Shown: in pieces, positions 31,741 to 39,932 of the stretch
How the letters are laid out: each line of letters starts with the position of its first letter
Position numbering within the stretch: the stretch's first letter is position 1
Source: JAPXLN01 sp033809515
Lineage (GTDB): Bacteria; Bacillota; Sulfobacillia; Fermentithermobacillales; Fermentithermobacillaceae
Direction of reading: 5' to 3'
Assembly: GCA_033809515.1 (NCBI GenBank)
Contig: JAPXLN010000010.1
Coordinates: 1 to 55,765 of the forward strand
DNA length: 55,765 bases
Notes under the pieces: generated by a model
Told to the model about the DNA's origin: nothing
Seen by the model: the letters and a program-made list of their open reading frames with translations, nothing else
Databases searched by the model: none
Program-made: the position numbers and the translations under genes

Positions 31741-33171
31741 CTAGAGATCGTACCCCAGTTCACGCAGACGCTTGATCTTCACCTGAAGCCAGCGGCGGGA
31801 TATGCCCAGCTTCTTGGCAGCTTCAGTGCGGTTTCCGCCTGTGGCCCTGAGAGCTTCCTGGATCCTGGCAGCTTCGTGGCTACCGGTCAGCTCCCTGGTT
31901 TCTTCTTTCAGGCTTACTTCCTCCCTTTGGCCTTTGGCTCCGGAAAAAGATGGCATGGCCTTGGTCGGCCTGGTAGCCTTCTGTATGTTCAAGGGCAGGT
32001 GCTTAGGTTCAATGCGGGTTTCTCCCGCCAGAAGAATAAGCTGCTGAACTACGTTTTTCAGTTCCCGCACGTTTCCCGGCCAATCGTACGATGTCATAAG
32101 TTCCATGGCTTCAGCCGTAATGTAGGGCGGTTCCCGGGGAAAGTCAGAACGCCCGTCCTGGGAGCGCCCTTCCCGGCTCCGGGTGAGTTCGTTCAGAAAA
32201 TAGGCCGTAAGGACCGGCACATCCTCTGGACGTTCTCGAAGAGGCGGTATGACTATGGGAATGACTGCCAGCCTGAAGTAAAGGTCGTTTCGGAAAAGGC
32301 CTTTTTCCACCTGGCTCCAGAGGTCTTTGTTGGTTGCCGCTATGATGCGGATGTCCACAGGAAACCTGCGGGTGCTCCCCAGGCGCTCGATGATCTTATC
32401 CTCAAGAACCCGAAGTATCTTGGGCTGTACAGCCGGGGGAAGATCCGCCACCTCATCCAGAAGGACAGTGCCTCCGTCAGCTGCTTCCAGTTTGCCTGGC
32501 TTCCTGGTCCTTGCGCCTGTAAAGGCGCCTTCCTCGTAGCCGAAAAGCTCGCTTTCCAGGAGCTGCTCAGGAAGGGCCGCACAGTTCACCGGAACAAAAG
32601 CTTTGTCTTTGCGCCCAGACGCGTAGTGAATAGCTTTTGCCACCAGTTCCTTGCCTGTGCCGCTTTCGCCCTGGATCATAACAGAAGCGTCTGTAGGCGA
32701 AATCCTCTCGATGAGAGGGAATATCTCCAGCATCTTAGGGGAAACGGTCACAATGTTCCTGACATGGAATTTCTCCTGAAGCTCCTGTTTCAGGCGAGAG
32801 ACTTCTCTGGTGAGTCCTGTGTAGCGAAGGGCCCCTTCGACAATGAGTCTGACCTCTTCGTTGTCGAAGGGTTTGGCTATGTAGTCGTGGGCGCCTAGTT
32901 TCATTGCTTGCACTGCGGTTTTGACGTCGCCGTAAGCAGTCATCATGATAATTGGCACATCAGGAGCAATGTTTTTCATAGACTCAAGGACCCGGATGCC
33001 GTCTTTGCCCGGCAGGCGAAGGTCGAGCATAACCAGGTCTATGTCATTTCCCGCAAGAACCCTCAGGGCAGAATCGCCTGAATCTGCAGAGAAAATGTGG
33101 TCTTCCCGGAAAAGCTCCCGAAAGAGCCACGGCATGTTTGGCTCATCGTCTACTACAAGTATCCGTCGCAC
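31741..33171 (-). CDS. Sigma-54-dependent response regulator
   Basis: 476 residues: receiver domain 1-120 (VVDDEP acidic pocket, LVMLDLRLPGKDG phospho-acceptor Asp, conserved Lys in AKPFD), AAA+ domain about 140-375 (Walker A GESGTGKE, the sigma-54 contact GAFTGA, Walker B GGTVLLDEV, GNVRELKN), and a Fis-type HTH at the end (GGNRTEAAKKLGISRRWLQVKIKRL). GTG 33171 follows GGAGGAGA; it overlaps the kinase gene by 29 nt. It is the last gene of the CoA-transferase operon and would activate the -24/-12 promoter at 36857-36872, giving positive feedback. Confidence 0.95.
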   Translation of the reverse strand: MRRILVVDDEPNMPWLFRELFREDHIFSADSGDSALRVLAGNDIDLVMLDLRLPGKDGIRVLESMKNIAPDVPIIMMTAYGDVKTAVQAMKLGAHDYIAKPFDNEEVRLIVEGALRYTGLTREVSRLKQELQEKFHVRNIVTVSPKMLEIFPLIERISPTDASVMIQGESGTGKELVAKAIHYASGRKDKAFVPVNCAALPEQLLESELFGYEEGAFTGARTRKPGKLEAADGGTVLLDEVADLPPAVQPKILRVLEDKIIERLGSTRRFPVDIRIIAATNKDLWSQVEKGLFRNDLYFRLAVIPIVIPPLRERPEDVPVLTAYFLNELTRSREGRSQDGRSDFPREPPYITAEAMELMTSYDWPGNVRELKNVVQQLILLAGETRIEPKHLPLNIQKATRPTKAMPSFSGAKGQREEVSLKEETRELTGSHEAARIQEALRATGGNRTEAAKKLGISRRWLQVKIKRLRELGYDL

Positions 33172-34828
33172 GCAAACTCTCCTCCCGCTTGGTCTCCATA
33201 GCCGGCAGGTCCACTGTGAAGGTTGTTCCTGCGCCCTCTTGGGTCTTGAAGCTAATGAGGCCGCCTTGTTCGTCGATGATCCTTTGCACAAGAGGCAGTC
33301 CCAGGCCGGTCCCGTCCTTTTTGGTGGTGAAGAATATGTTGAACACCTTGTCTTCAATGTCTTTCGGGATTCCCGGGCCTGTGTCTTTGATGGAGACCTG
33401 TACATGCTTGCTCTGGTCCCGGGCAACATGGATGCTCAAGGTTCCTCCGCCTTGCATTGCCTGGACGGCGTTTAGCATAAGGTTGAGAAAGGCCTGTACC
33501 AGGTGATCCATGTCCCCCTGGACAAGGGGCAAAGGTTCCTGGCAGCGCACCTCTACTTTGACATTGTTCAGGGAAGCGTATCCTTCTATGACGGCGGCGG
33601 CCCGGCGTACAGCGGCAGCAACGTTGAGGGGGGCTGCCCGGGGATGGGCAAACCGAGCGAAGTTCAAGAGAGATTCCACCGTCTGATTAACCCTGCATAG
33701 CTCCTTCAGGGCCACCTGGGAAAACGTGGTCAGGAAGCTTTTGTCGGTGAGCCTTTCCGGAAGGAGACTGGCCGCGCCCATGACCACCGTCAGAGGGTTC
33801 CGGATCTCGTGAGCGATGGAAGCTGCAAGTTCCCCCAGGACCGCCAAACTCTCAGCCTTGTGCAGCCTTTCCTCCTGCTGGCGGGCTTCTTCAAGGTCTT
33901 CAAGGATAAGGAGGGTCCCTGTACCTCCTACAGTTTCGATCTCGGTGGAGAACATGGTGATATGCCTTGTCCTGACACGCCATGGCATGGTCAGGGTCGC
34001 CCACCTGTTTCTCGCCCCATTTCTGGGATCGTCCAGGGCAAGCACAGGATCGATTCCTGACCCCTGCAAGGTCCGGCGCAGGTCCCGTCCTGTCAGCATG
34101 GAAGGGTCTCGGCCCAGAATGTCTTCTGTACCCAGAGAGGCAAACACAATCGTCTGATCCGGTCCGGCCAGTATTACGCCCAGACTCAAGCTATTAAGGA
34201 AAAGACGCAGGTACCGGGCGAATTCGTCGAGACTTATATCAGTCATAAGCAGCCGGGAGGAGAAGAGAAGGAGCCCGGTCAGCCCCAAAAGGGGTTCTAC
34301 GTCCTGGCTGAAAAACACCTTCCGGGCTCCCATGTTTATCTGGCCGTAAACGTGGGCCAGGGTCTCGTTGGCCCAGACAAAACCTATGGCCTTTCCATTC
34401 CGCACCAGAGGCCTCACGCAGTTCATGATTTCCCCGCGTACCATGGAACCTACGGCCATGATCTCTTTGCCGGTTTCCATGGCCTGCCATCCCATATGGT
34501 CCGGGCCAACGTCAATTCCTACTTTGGACCCGAACTCGTCGCTGGGGCCGTAGGTCAAAATCGCCCGGAGATCCCTGGAGTAGTACCCGGCCCCTACCCC
34601 CTGATAGGACGAAGCTACCGAATCTGTAAATGGTGAAAGAGCCGTGTTCAAAGCCTTTACCTTTTCCTGCCGGGTCTGAGGGGCCGGCACCGCCTGCGCC
34701 GCAACCTCGCCGAAACCGTGGGCCAGGTGATTATCAAGGAGCCTGGCAATGCCGAAAAGCTTGTCTGCTTTCTCATCGATGAGGGCAGCTTCAGCCTTCT
34801 GGAACAGCAGGTAACGGGACCTAGGCAC
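33143..34828 (-). CDS. Soluble PAS-type sensor histidine kinase
   Basis: 561 residues. No signal peptide or obvious membrane segment, although the region near residue 180 (PLLGLTGLLLFSSRLLM) is hydrophobic. A PAS-like domain lies at about 210-300 (NSLSLGVILAGPDQTIVFASLG). The HisKA helix LGELAASIAHEIRNPLTVV has the phospho-accepting His, and the ATPase boxes LMLNAVQAM, DTGPGIP and GTGLGLP follow. NtrB/AtoS-type kinase paired with the sigma-54 activator. The N-terminal 180 residues (GYYSRDLRAILTYGP, AIGFVWANE) resemble sensors of aromatic or carboxylate ligands but are not assignable. GTG start with GGAGGTG 7 nt upstream. 189 bp separate it from the CoA-transferase genes, without a visible terminator. 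Confidence 0.92.
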   Translation of the reverse strand: MPRSRYLLFQKAEAALIDEKADKLFGIARLLDNHLAHGFGEVAAQAVPAPQTRQEKVKALNTALSPFTDSVASSYQGVGAGYYSRDLRAILTYGPSDEFGSKVGIDVGPDHMGWQAMETGKEIMAVGSMVRGEIMNCVRPLVRNGKAIGFVWANETLAHVYGQINMGARKVFFSQDVEPLLGLTGLLLFSSRLLMTDISLDEFARYLRLFLNSLSLGVILAGPDQTIVFASLGTEDILGRDPSMLTGRDLRRTLQGSGIDPVLALDDPRNGARNRWATLTMPWRVRTRHITMFSTEIETVGGTGTLLILEDLEEARQQEERLHKAESLAVLGELAASIAHEIRNPLTVVMGAASLLPERLTDKSFLTTFSQVALKELCRVNQTVESLLNFARFAHPRAAPLNVAAAVRRAAAVIEGYASLNNVKVEVRCQEPLPLVQGDMDHLVQAFLNLMLNAVQAMQGGGTLSIHVARDQSKHVQVSIKDTGPGIPKDIEDKVFNIFFTTKKDGTGLGLPLVQRIIDEQGGLISFKTQEGAGTTFTVDLPAMETKREESLRATDTCSRR

Positions 34829-35017
34829 TGCTTTTCACCTCCGGAAGAACCCTTCGCCGTCCCGGTGAGAGTTCCTGCAGAAACGCCCGGCCCCGGCTTT
34901 GCCCTGGCTTTGCCGGCCCCCTGGCTGCCTGTGCTGTCTCGTCCTCACGTGCACGGTTCCTTCAACATGAACTCCGGCCCTTTTCTGCGACCTGCATCTG
35001 CGACCTGTACCGGTGAC

Positions 35018-35803
35018 CTAGCCTGCCTGACGGCCTATGATGTATCGCAGGGGGTCCACTTCTTCTCTGAGGATGCGCAGTTCGGTCTCGCTGGGAGGGC
35101 GGGATGCGGTTACCTCGTCTGCCCAGAGAAGCTCGAATCCGGTGGCGGCGATGATGTCCTCCCGGGTGACTCCGGGGTGGATGGATTCTACCATCATCCG
35201 GCGGCTTTCTTCGTGGAATCCCATGATGCATAGATTGGTGACTATCTTGTAAGGGCCTGTGCCAGGCGGAAGTCCGGCCGTTTCACGGGCGCCTTTGCCT
35301 GTCAGGTATCCCGGACTGGTGATGAAGTCTACTTTCTCTACGAATCGCCTGGGGTCATGAGGGGTGATGACCATGGTTCTCCAGCACAAGGATGCCAGGT
35401 CGTTGGCGCCGCCGGAACCGGGAAAGCGGACTCTTGGCTTTCTGAAGTCGCCTATGACAGTGGAGTTTATGTTGCCGTACATGTCTATTTGGGCGCCGCC
35501 CAGGAAGCAGTAGTCGATGACCCCTCGCTGGCAGGCGTCCATGACGTCGAGCATGCTGGATGCCATGATGCCTCTGTGAAAGGTCCTGGAGTCGCCTACG
35601 GATATGGGCATGGTGGGAAGCAGGGGCCCGATGCCTCCGGCTTCGAAGAGTATGAGTATGTTGGGAGCGCTTGTTTTCTGCGCCAGCATGGCGGCGGCGC
35701 AGGGAGCTCCGGTTCCTACGACTACGCCGGAGCCGTCCTCCAGGTACCTGGAGGCCAGGCAGATCATGAGTTCCATGGGGTTATAGGTCTCATTGGCGGC
35801 CAT
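35018..35803 (-). CDS. CoA-transferase subunit B (GctB/IpdB type)
   Basis: 261 residues. Features of class-I CoA transferase beta subunits of the glutaconate type: NPMELMICLASRYLEDGSGVVVGTGAP at the start, LFEAGGIGPLLPTMPISVGD, DYCFLGGAQIDMYGNINSTVIG and GSGGANDLASLC. The catalytic-Glu motif of such enzymes (EAGG) is present here. It would move CoA between acids such as glutaconate, acetate or a cyclic 3-oxoacid. AAGGAGGG precedes ATG 35803, which overlaps the subunit A gene by 14 nt. IpdB (steroid-ring CoA hydrolase) is related, so transferase versus hydrolase cannot be settled. Confidence 0.87.
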   Translation of the reverse strand: MAANETYNPMELMICLASRYLEDGSGVVVGTGAPCAAAMLAQKTSAPNILILFEAGGIGPLLPTMPISVGDSRTFHRGIMASSMLDVMDACQRGVIDYCFLGGAQIDMYGNINSTVIGDFRKPRVRFPGSGGANDLASLCWRTMVITPHDPRRFVEKVDFITSPGYLTGKGARETAGLPPGTGPYKIVTNLCIMGFHEESRRMMVESIHPGVTREDIIAATGFELLWADEVTASRPPSETELRILREEVDPLRYIIGRQAG

Positions 35804-36797
35804 TTGCTGACCCTCCTTCAAGGAGCTCGAGGCTGCGGAGATGCTTCATCCTGGCCTCGCCTCCGCAAAGCTCCAGGTATTCCGGGAAACTCTCTACGCC
35901 GTAAATGTACTTGTCGAGGAAGGGCTTCAGAGTCTCGGGTTTGGAATCAGCTGTGAGCCATTCCCTGAGATGGTCTTCGTCGGAGAAGTATTCGTAGGGC
36001 ATGTTGCCGGGGTAACTGCCGTAACGGACGTGGCAGACTGCGTCTACGTAGAAAAACGGTATCAGTGTATGGGACGGCGATTTCCGGATTTCTTCTATGT
36101 CTACGATGTGTTCAGCGGTTATGATCACTTTCTTGGACGCTCTTGCGAGGTCAAAGTCGGACACGGTAATGCCGTCAATTTGGCAGTTTCCGTATTTGTC
36201 GGCCCTGTGAACGTGGATAATGGCAACGTCAGGGTACAGGGCGGGTATGGCGGCAAGTTTTTTGCCTGTGTACGGGCACGTTATGGTTTTGGCTGCGCTG
36301 TAACGCATGGTGTCGGTGCCCAGCATGACTCTGGCAGGTAAGAATGGGACGCCCATGGTTGCCGCTCTGTAGCGCCAGGCCAGGGCAGCGTTGGTCCACT
36401 CGCAAACGTCGATCCGGGCCTCTTCGAAAAGGCGACGGGCAGCCCGTGAGAGTCCTCTTGCCTCCAGACCTATTACATATGCAACGTCCACCCGGCTGAT
36501 TGCGCCGCCTGCTGCCATGATCTGAAAGTCATGGGTTGCAGTATGTCCGGAAAGCCCCAGATCCTTTTTGCCCTGCCTGAGTATTTCGTGGAGGGCTGCC
36601 GTGGGTATGCGGTTTGTGCCGAAGCCTCCTATAGCTACGTAGTCTCCGTCATTAAGGAGTCTGGATACTGCGTCCTTGACCGTGGTCATCTTGTCTGTGA
36701 GAGCCTTGGACTTTGCTCTGAAGACTTGCCTGGCTTTGTCAACGTCGGGATCGATGAAAAGGTGTCCTTGAGTCAACTCCTCAAGCATTTCTGACAC
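35790..36797 (-). CDS. CoA-transferase subunit A (GctA/IpdA type)
   Basis: 335 residues. The N-terminal part has KMTTVKDAVSRLLNDGDYVAIGGFGTNRIPTAALHEILRQG, typical for alpha subunits, then GLEARGLSRAARRLFE and IIHVHRADKYGNCQIDG. It pairs with subunit B to form a heteromer. GTG 36797 is preceded by AGGAGG. First gene after the sigma-54 promoter. With the downstream kinase and activator this resembles the logic of the E. coli ato system (AtoSC controlling CoA-transferase genes), but the subunits are of the glutaconate, not the acetoacetate, type. Confidence 0.87.
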   Translation of the reverse strand: MSEMLEELTQGHLFIDPDVDKARQVFRAKSKALTDKMTTVKDAVSRLLNDGDYVAIGGFGTNRIPTAALHEILRQGKKDLGLSGHTATHDFQIMAAGGAISRVDVAYVIGLEARGLSRAARRLFEEARIDVCEWTNAALAWRYRAATMGVPFLPARVMLGTDTMRYSAAKTITCPYTGKKLAAIPALYPDVAIIHVHRADKYGNCQIDGITVSDFDLARASKKVIITAEHIVDIEEIRKSPSHTLIPFFYVDAVCHVRYGSYPGNMPYEYFSDEDHLREWLTADSKPETLKPFLDKYIYGVESFPEYLELCGGEARMKHLRSLELLEGGSANGRQ

Positions 36798-36856
36798 GTG
36801 AGGTCCTCCTTTCTGAAGGTGTACCTGGCTCTTATGAGCCTTCCTTACATATGTCT

Positions 36857-36872
36857 TGCAAGAATCGTGCCA
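36857..36872 (-). promoter_or_regulatory. Sigma-54 (-24/-12) promoter
   Basis: On the minus strand the 16-mer TGGCACGATTCTTGCA matches the sigma-54 consensus TGGCAC(G)-N4-TTGCA completely; GG and GC are separated by exactly 10 bp as required. It is 60 bp upstream of the subunit A start, and the operon encodes its own sigma-54 activator. Confidence 0.92.
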
Positions 36873-36897
36873 GGTCCGTGATTCGGGCCCAAGGCAT

Positions 36898-36949
36898 GGA
36901 TACTCCGGGTGGGCACTCGGGATGGGTACTCAGGGTGGATACTTTGCCG
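36898..36949. promoter_or_regulatory. Four tandem 13-bp repeats upstream of the sigma-54 promoter
   Basis: GGATACTCCGGGT, GGGCACTCGGGAT, GGGTACTCAGGGT and GGATACTTTGCCG occupy 36898-36949 without gaps. They lie 26-77 bp upstream of the -24 box, where enhancer-type activator sites are expected. Binding is inferred; a slippage repeat with no function is the alternative. The rest of the intergenic region to 37282 has no gene I can support. Confidence 0.6.
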
Positions 36950-37282
36950 TGCATGGCGCCTGCCTTGCCGCGCTCATCCGCCGGTCTGAAAGACTCCCTG
37001 GGCTGGTGTTGTTCCCGGGCGGGGGGCTGCCGCAGGCCCCAAGCCGTCAAGATTGCAGTCGGTTGGGAACATGACTGTACTTGCCCTGGGTAGGTATTCT
37101 GTGTGAACCAGGGTTCCCGGTGCGAAGGAGACTTCCCGGCCGGCAGTGAAGGCTATCCCCTGGGAAATTGCCTTTTTGAGGAAAATCGGAATTCTGGCAG
37201 GATTTCATGATTATTCCGTTGAATCAGAGAAATGAGACCACGTCCGCGGGCCTATTGGAGTACAGGGAAGAGGGAGAGCTGG

Positions 37283-38485
37283 ATGATTAGCTCATTGCCT
37301 GAGGATGAAGAGCGGGTTGCCGTCGTAAGGTCCAGTGAAGGTCAGTACACAGAAACTCATCCCCAACAGAGTTTCAGTATCTCTCCGGCATACAACAGCG
37401 CGGAGACTTTATTTGAGATTCTGGACAACATTGAAGACCCGGTCATCGTAATAGACGGATCCGGGCATATTGTCCTGGCAAACCGGGCTGGGCGGGAGTT
37501 TGCTGAGACCGGACTCAATCAGGGGGCAGCTCTATATCAACGGTGGCACGCCCTGTGGCAGTTGTTTTACGTTGACGGGAGGCCCGTACCGCCGGAGAAG
37601 ACTCCGTGCCATAGGGTTTTTCGCGGGGAGAGGATTCGGAATGAGGAGTATGTGTTTCGGACTGGCGGGGGAAGCTCTTTTCGGATTCTGGTCAGCGTAG
37701 CGCCTGTATACGAACATGGGCAAGAACCTCTGGCCGTAGTAAGTTTGCACGATGTGACCAGGTTGCGCGAGCTTGAGGAAGAGCGCGATGACCTGATCTG
37801 GGCGGCTTCTCACGATTTGCGGAGTCCTCTGGCTGTTATCAGTGCGCAAGCTCAGTTGCTTTACCGGAGGCTTCGTTCCGAAAAAGAGCATTCTGAGGCG
37901 GTCAGGGGAATGGAGGTTATACTGAAGACTGCCCGGCAGATGTCGCAGATGCTTGACGATCTTCTCTTTTCTATGCGTCTGGACAGCGATCCTAGGGCTC
38001 TGCACAGGGTCCCTATGAATGTGGAGGAGCTCGTGACGGATCTTGTGGAGCGCATGTCTTTGCTTGAAGGTGCCAGCAGGATTCACTGCGACGTTGCGCC
38101 TGACCTTCCGGTGATCTTGCTCGACCACAGCCGAATGCAACGAGCTGTGGCAAACCTCATTGCGAATGCGCTCAAGTTTTCTGAGCCTGACACGCCTGTC
38201 TGGGTGAGGGCGTGGTTTGCAGATGGATGGGTCTACGTGTCGGTCACTGACGCCGGCATGGGAATTCTGCCTGAGGATATGCCCCGGGTCTTCGACCGGT
38301 TCTACCGCTCTGAGGTAGCCAGACGCTTTCAGGGTTTGGGGCTTGGTCTGTACATAACCAGGATGGTCGTAGAGTCCCACGGTGGGTGCATATGGGTCGA
38401 GACTGCCGTAGGCGGAGGCAGCACGTTCACCTTCAAACTTCCAGCGAGTTCTTCCAGTCCCCCGGAAAACGACTCGTTTCACTAG
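37283..38485 (+). CDS. PAS-domain sensor histidine kinase, orphan
   Basis: 400 residues, soluble. A PAS domain spans about 40-150 (LFEILDNIEDPVIVIDGSGHIVLANRAG). The HisKA motif is AASHDLRSPLAVI, followed by ATPase motifs NLIANALKFSE, DAGMGILPED, VFDRFYRSE and GLGLGLYITRMVVESHGG, a KinA/PhoR-like arrangement. No response regulator is adjacent, so it is an orphan kinase; in a spore former such kinases often feed the Spo0 phosphorelay (inference). ATG 37283 is used because GGGAG is 6 nt upstream. Convergent with the polyprenyl synthase gene. Confidence 0.92.
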   Translation: MISSLPEDEERVAVVRSSEGQYTETHPQQSFSISPAYNSAETLFEILDNIEDPVIVIDGSGHIVLANRAGREFAETGLNQGAALYQRWHALWQLFYVDGRPVPPEKTPCHRVFRGERIRNEEYVFRTGGGSSFRILVSVAPVYEHGQEPLAVVSLHDVTRLRELEEERDDLIWAASHDLRSPLAVISAQAQLLYRRLRSEKEHSEAVRGMEVILKTARQMSQMLDDLLFSMRLDSDPRALHRVPMNVEELVTDLVERMSLLEGASRIHCDVAPDLPVILLDHSRMQRAVANLIANALKFSEPDTPVWVRAWFADGWVYVSVTDAGMGILPEDMPRVFDRFYRSEVARRFQGLGLGLYITRMVVESHGGCIWVETAVGGGSTFTFKLPASSSSPPENDSFH

Positions 38486-38575
38486 CTCTTTGGCGGATGA
38501 TCTGACCGACGAGCAACTCCACCGGATCTGTTTGGTATCCGGCAAAACCGCCCCGGCGCAGATGACAACCTCGGG

Positions 38576-39559
38576 TTAAGCCAGGCGCCGGCAAGCCCGG
38601 TGTACTATGTCAAGGAGTACTAGCGCTTCGGGGGATGAGGCCAGGAGATCAAGCCTTGACTCTGCCATGGCGGCGAACCTCGCAGCTGTCTCACGGGCCC
38701 GGTCTATGCATCCAGTTGCCCTAAGTCTTGAACAGATCTCCTGGGCGACTTCATCTGAAACGAAGCCTTTCGCAAAGGCCTGCCTGATGAGACTACCAGC
38801 CTCACTCTCCAGGCCGAATATGAGCGGCAGTGTCAGCACGCCGCGTTTGAGGTCGTTGCACCATTCCTTCCCCGACACAGCCGGGTCCGACGTAAGGTCA
38901 ATTATGTCATCGATGATCTGGAAGGCGCATCCCAGCTCAATGCCGAACCTGAGCAAACTCTCCTGTGCTTGAGGAGGAGCTTGCGCCATAGCAGCTCCTG
39001 CTTGGCAGGCTGCGCCTATTAGGGCTGCAGTCTTTTTGGATATGTGGCTGATGTAGTCCTCTCTGGTAACCGCAGGGTCAAACAGACGGTTATCCTGGGC
39101 GACTTCACCTTCGCACACAAGCTCAATGGCCTGGTTCAAGATGGCGGGTATTCCTTGAGCGTAATAGTTTAGCGCCACTTTGTTGGCCCTGGTGAACAGG
39201 TAATCCCCAGCAAGGATTGCCGAGTGCAGTCCCCAGATAAGGTGAACGGTAGGCATGCCCCGCCGTTCTCGGGCCTCGTCAATGACGTCGTCATGAACCA
39301 AAGATGCCATATGAACCAGTTCGATAGCAGCTGCAACGTCACAAAGAGCACGGGCGTCGGGGCTCGTGTTGAACGTTTTGCTGCAAGCCTTGGCTGTCCA
39401 TATGGTTAAGAGGGGACGCAGGCGTTTGCCCTTGGTCTGCATAAGGTAGTCTATGATTGGACTCAGAGGTCCTGCATCTTCCACCAGTCGAGAGATTCTG
39501 CTTTCAAGAGAACTGGGTAGATCCTCCAGGCGTCCCAAACGACTCGTTATAGCTTCCAT
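38576..39559 (-). CDS. Polyprenyl diphosphate synthase
   Basis: About 327 residues. Both aspartate-rich motifs of trans-isoprenyl diphosphate synthases are visible: SLVHDDVIDEARERRG (DDxxD variant DDVID) and GCAFQIIDDIIDLTSD. The GKRLRP substrate-binding motif is near residue 45. It condenses isopentenyl diphosphate to a long-chain allylic diphosphate, probably for menaquinone (HepT/IspB type) since it has the features of component II; no hepS or men genes flank it. The ATG at 39559 is chosen; a GTG at 39595 is possible. Chain length cannot be told. Confidence 0.9.
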   Translation of the reverse strand: MEAITSRLGRLEDLPSSLESRISRLVEDAGPLSPIIDYLMQTKGKRLRPLLTIWTAKACSKTFNTSPDARALCDVAAAIELVHMASLVHDDVIDEARERRGMPTVHLIWGLHSAILAGDYLFTRANKVALNYYAQGIPAILNQAIELVCEGEVAQDNRLFDPAVTREDYISHISKKTAALIGAACQAGAAMAQAPPQAQESLLRFGIELGCAFQIIDDIIDLTSDPAVSGKEWCNDLKRGVLTLPLIFGLESEAGSLIRQAFAKGFVSDEVAQEICSRLRATGCIDRARETAARFAAMAESRLDLLASSPEALVLLDIVHRACRRLA

Positions 39560-39932
39560 GTTATGCAGTTTCCCCCCCAAGACCTGTTTAGGCACTGTGA
39601 CTCAGTATTGCCTGCCTGAGCCTCTGACATTCTTTTGCTTGTGCAGAGTATTTTGACCTAGAAAAAACCTAGACAGGGTGAATAAAAGGGCATTGACCGA
39701 TCCAATATATGAGTGGCGTCCATTCTCAATAAGGTACAGGGCTGTTCAAGAGAGTGGACGCCACCTATTTGGCGGGTTCTAGCTTCCCTGGCGTACCTCA
39801 CCCCAATCCACCACCTTTTTAGGAAAAATGCGGTTTGTACCTTCCCTGACGGGGCAAAAGGGATTTTCGCGCGACAGGCAGAATAGGCGGATCGGCAAGA
39901 GTTTGCCGGAAATCTGCCTGGGGAGGGTAAAC
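39560..39932. other. Divergent regulatory region with a long inverted repeat
   Basis: 373 bp between divergently transcribed polyprenyl synthase and thiolase genes. The notable element is an inverted repeat, 39713-39727 with 39750-39764 (14 of 15 bp paired; GTGGCGTCCA and TGGACGCCAC are perfect), around 22 nt. No convincing paired -35/-10 boxes could be assigned. No gene is supported inside. Confidence 0.6.

Noticed and set aside
31876..32898. Plus-strand 340-codon frame
   Set aside because: Antisense to the sigma-54 activator, which has full motif support.
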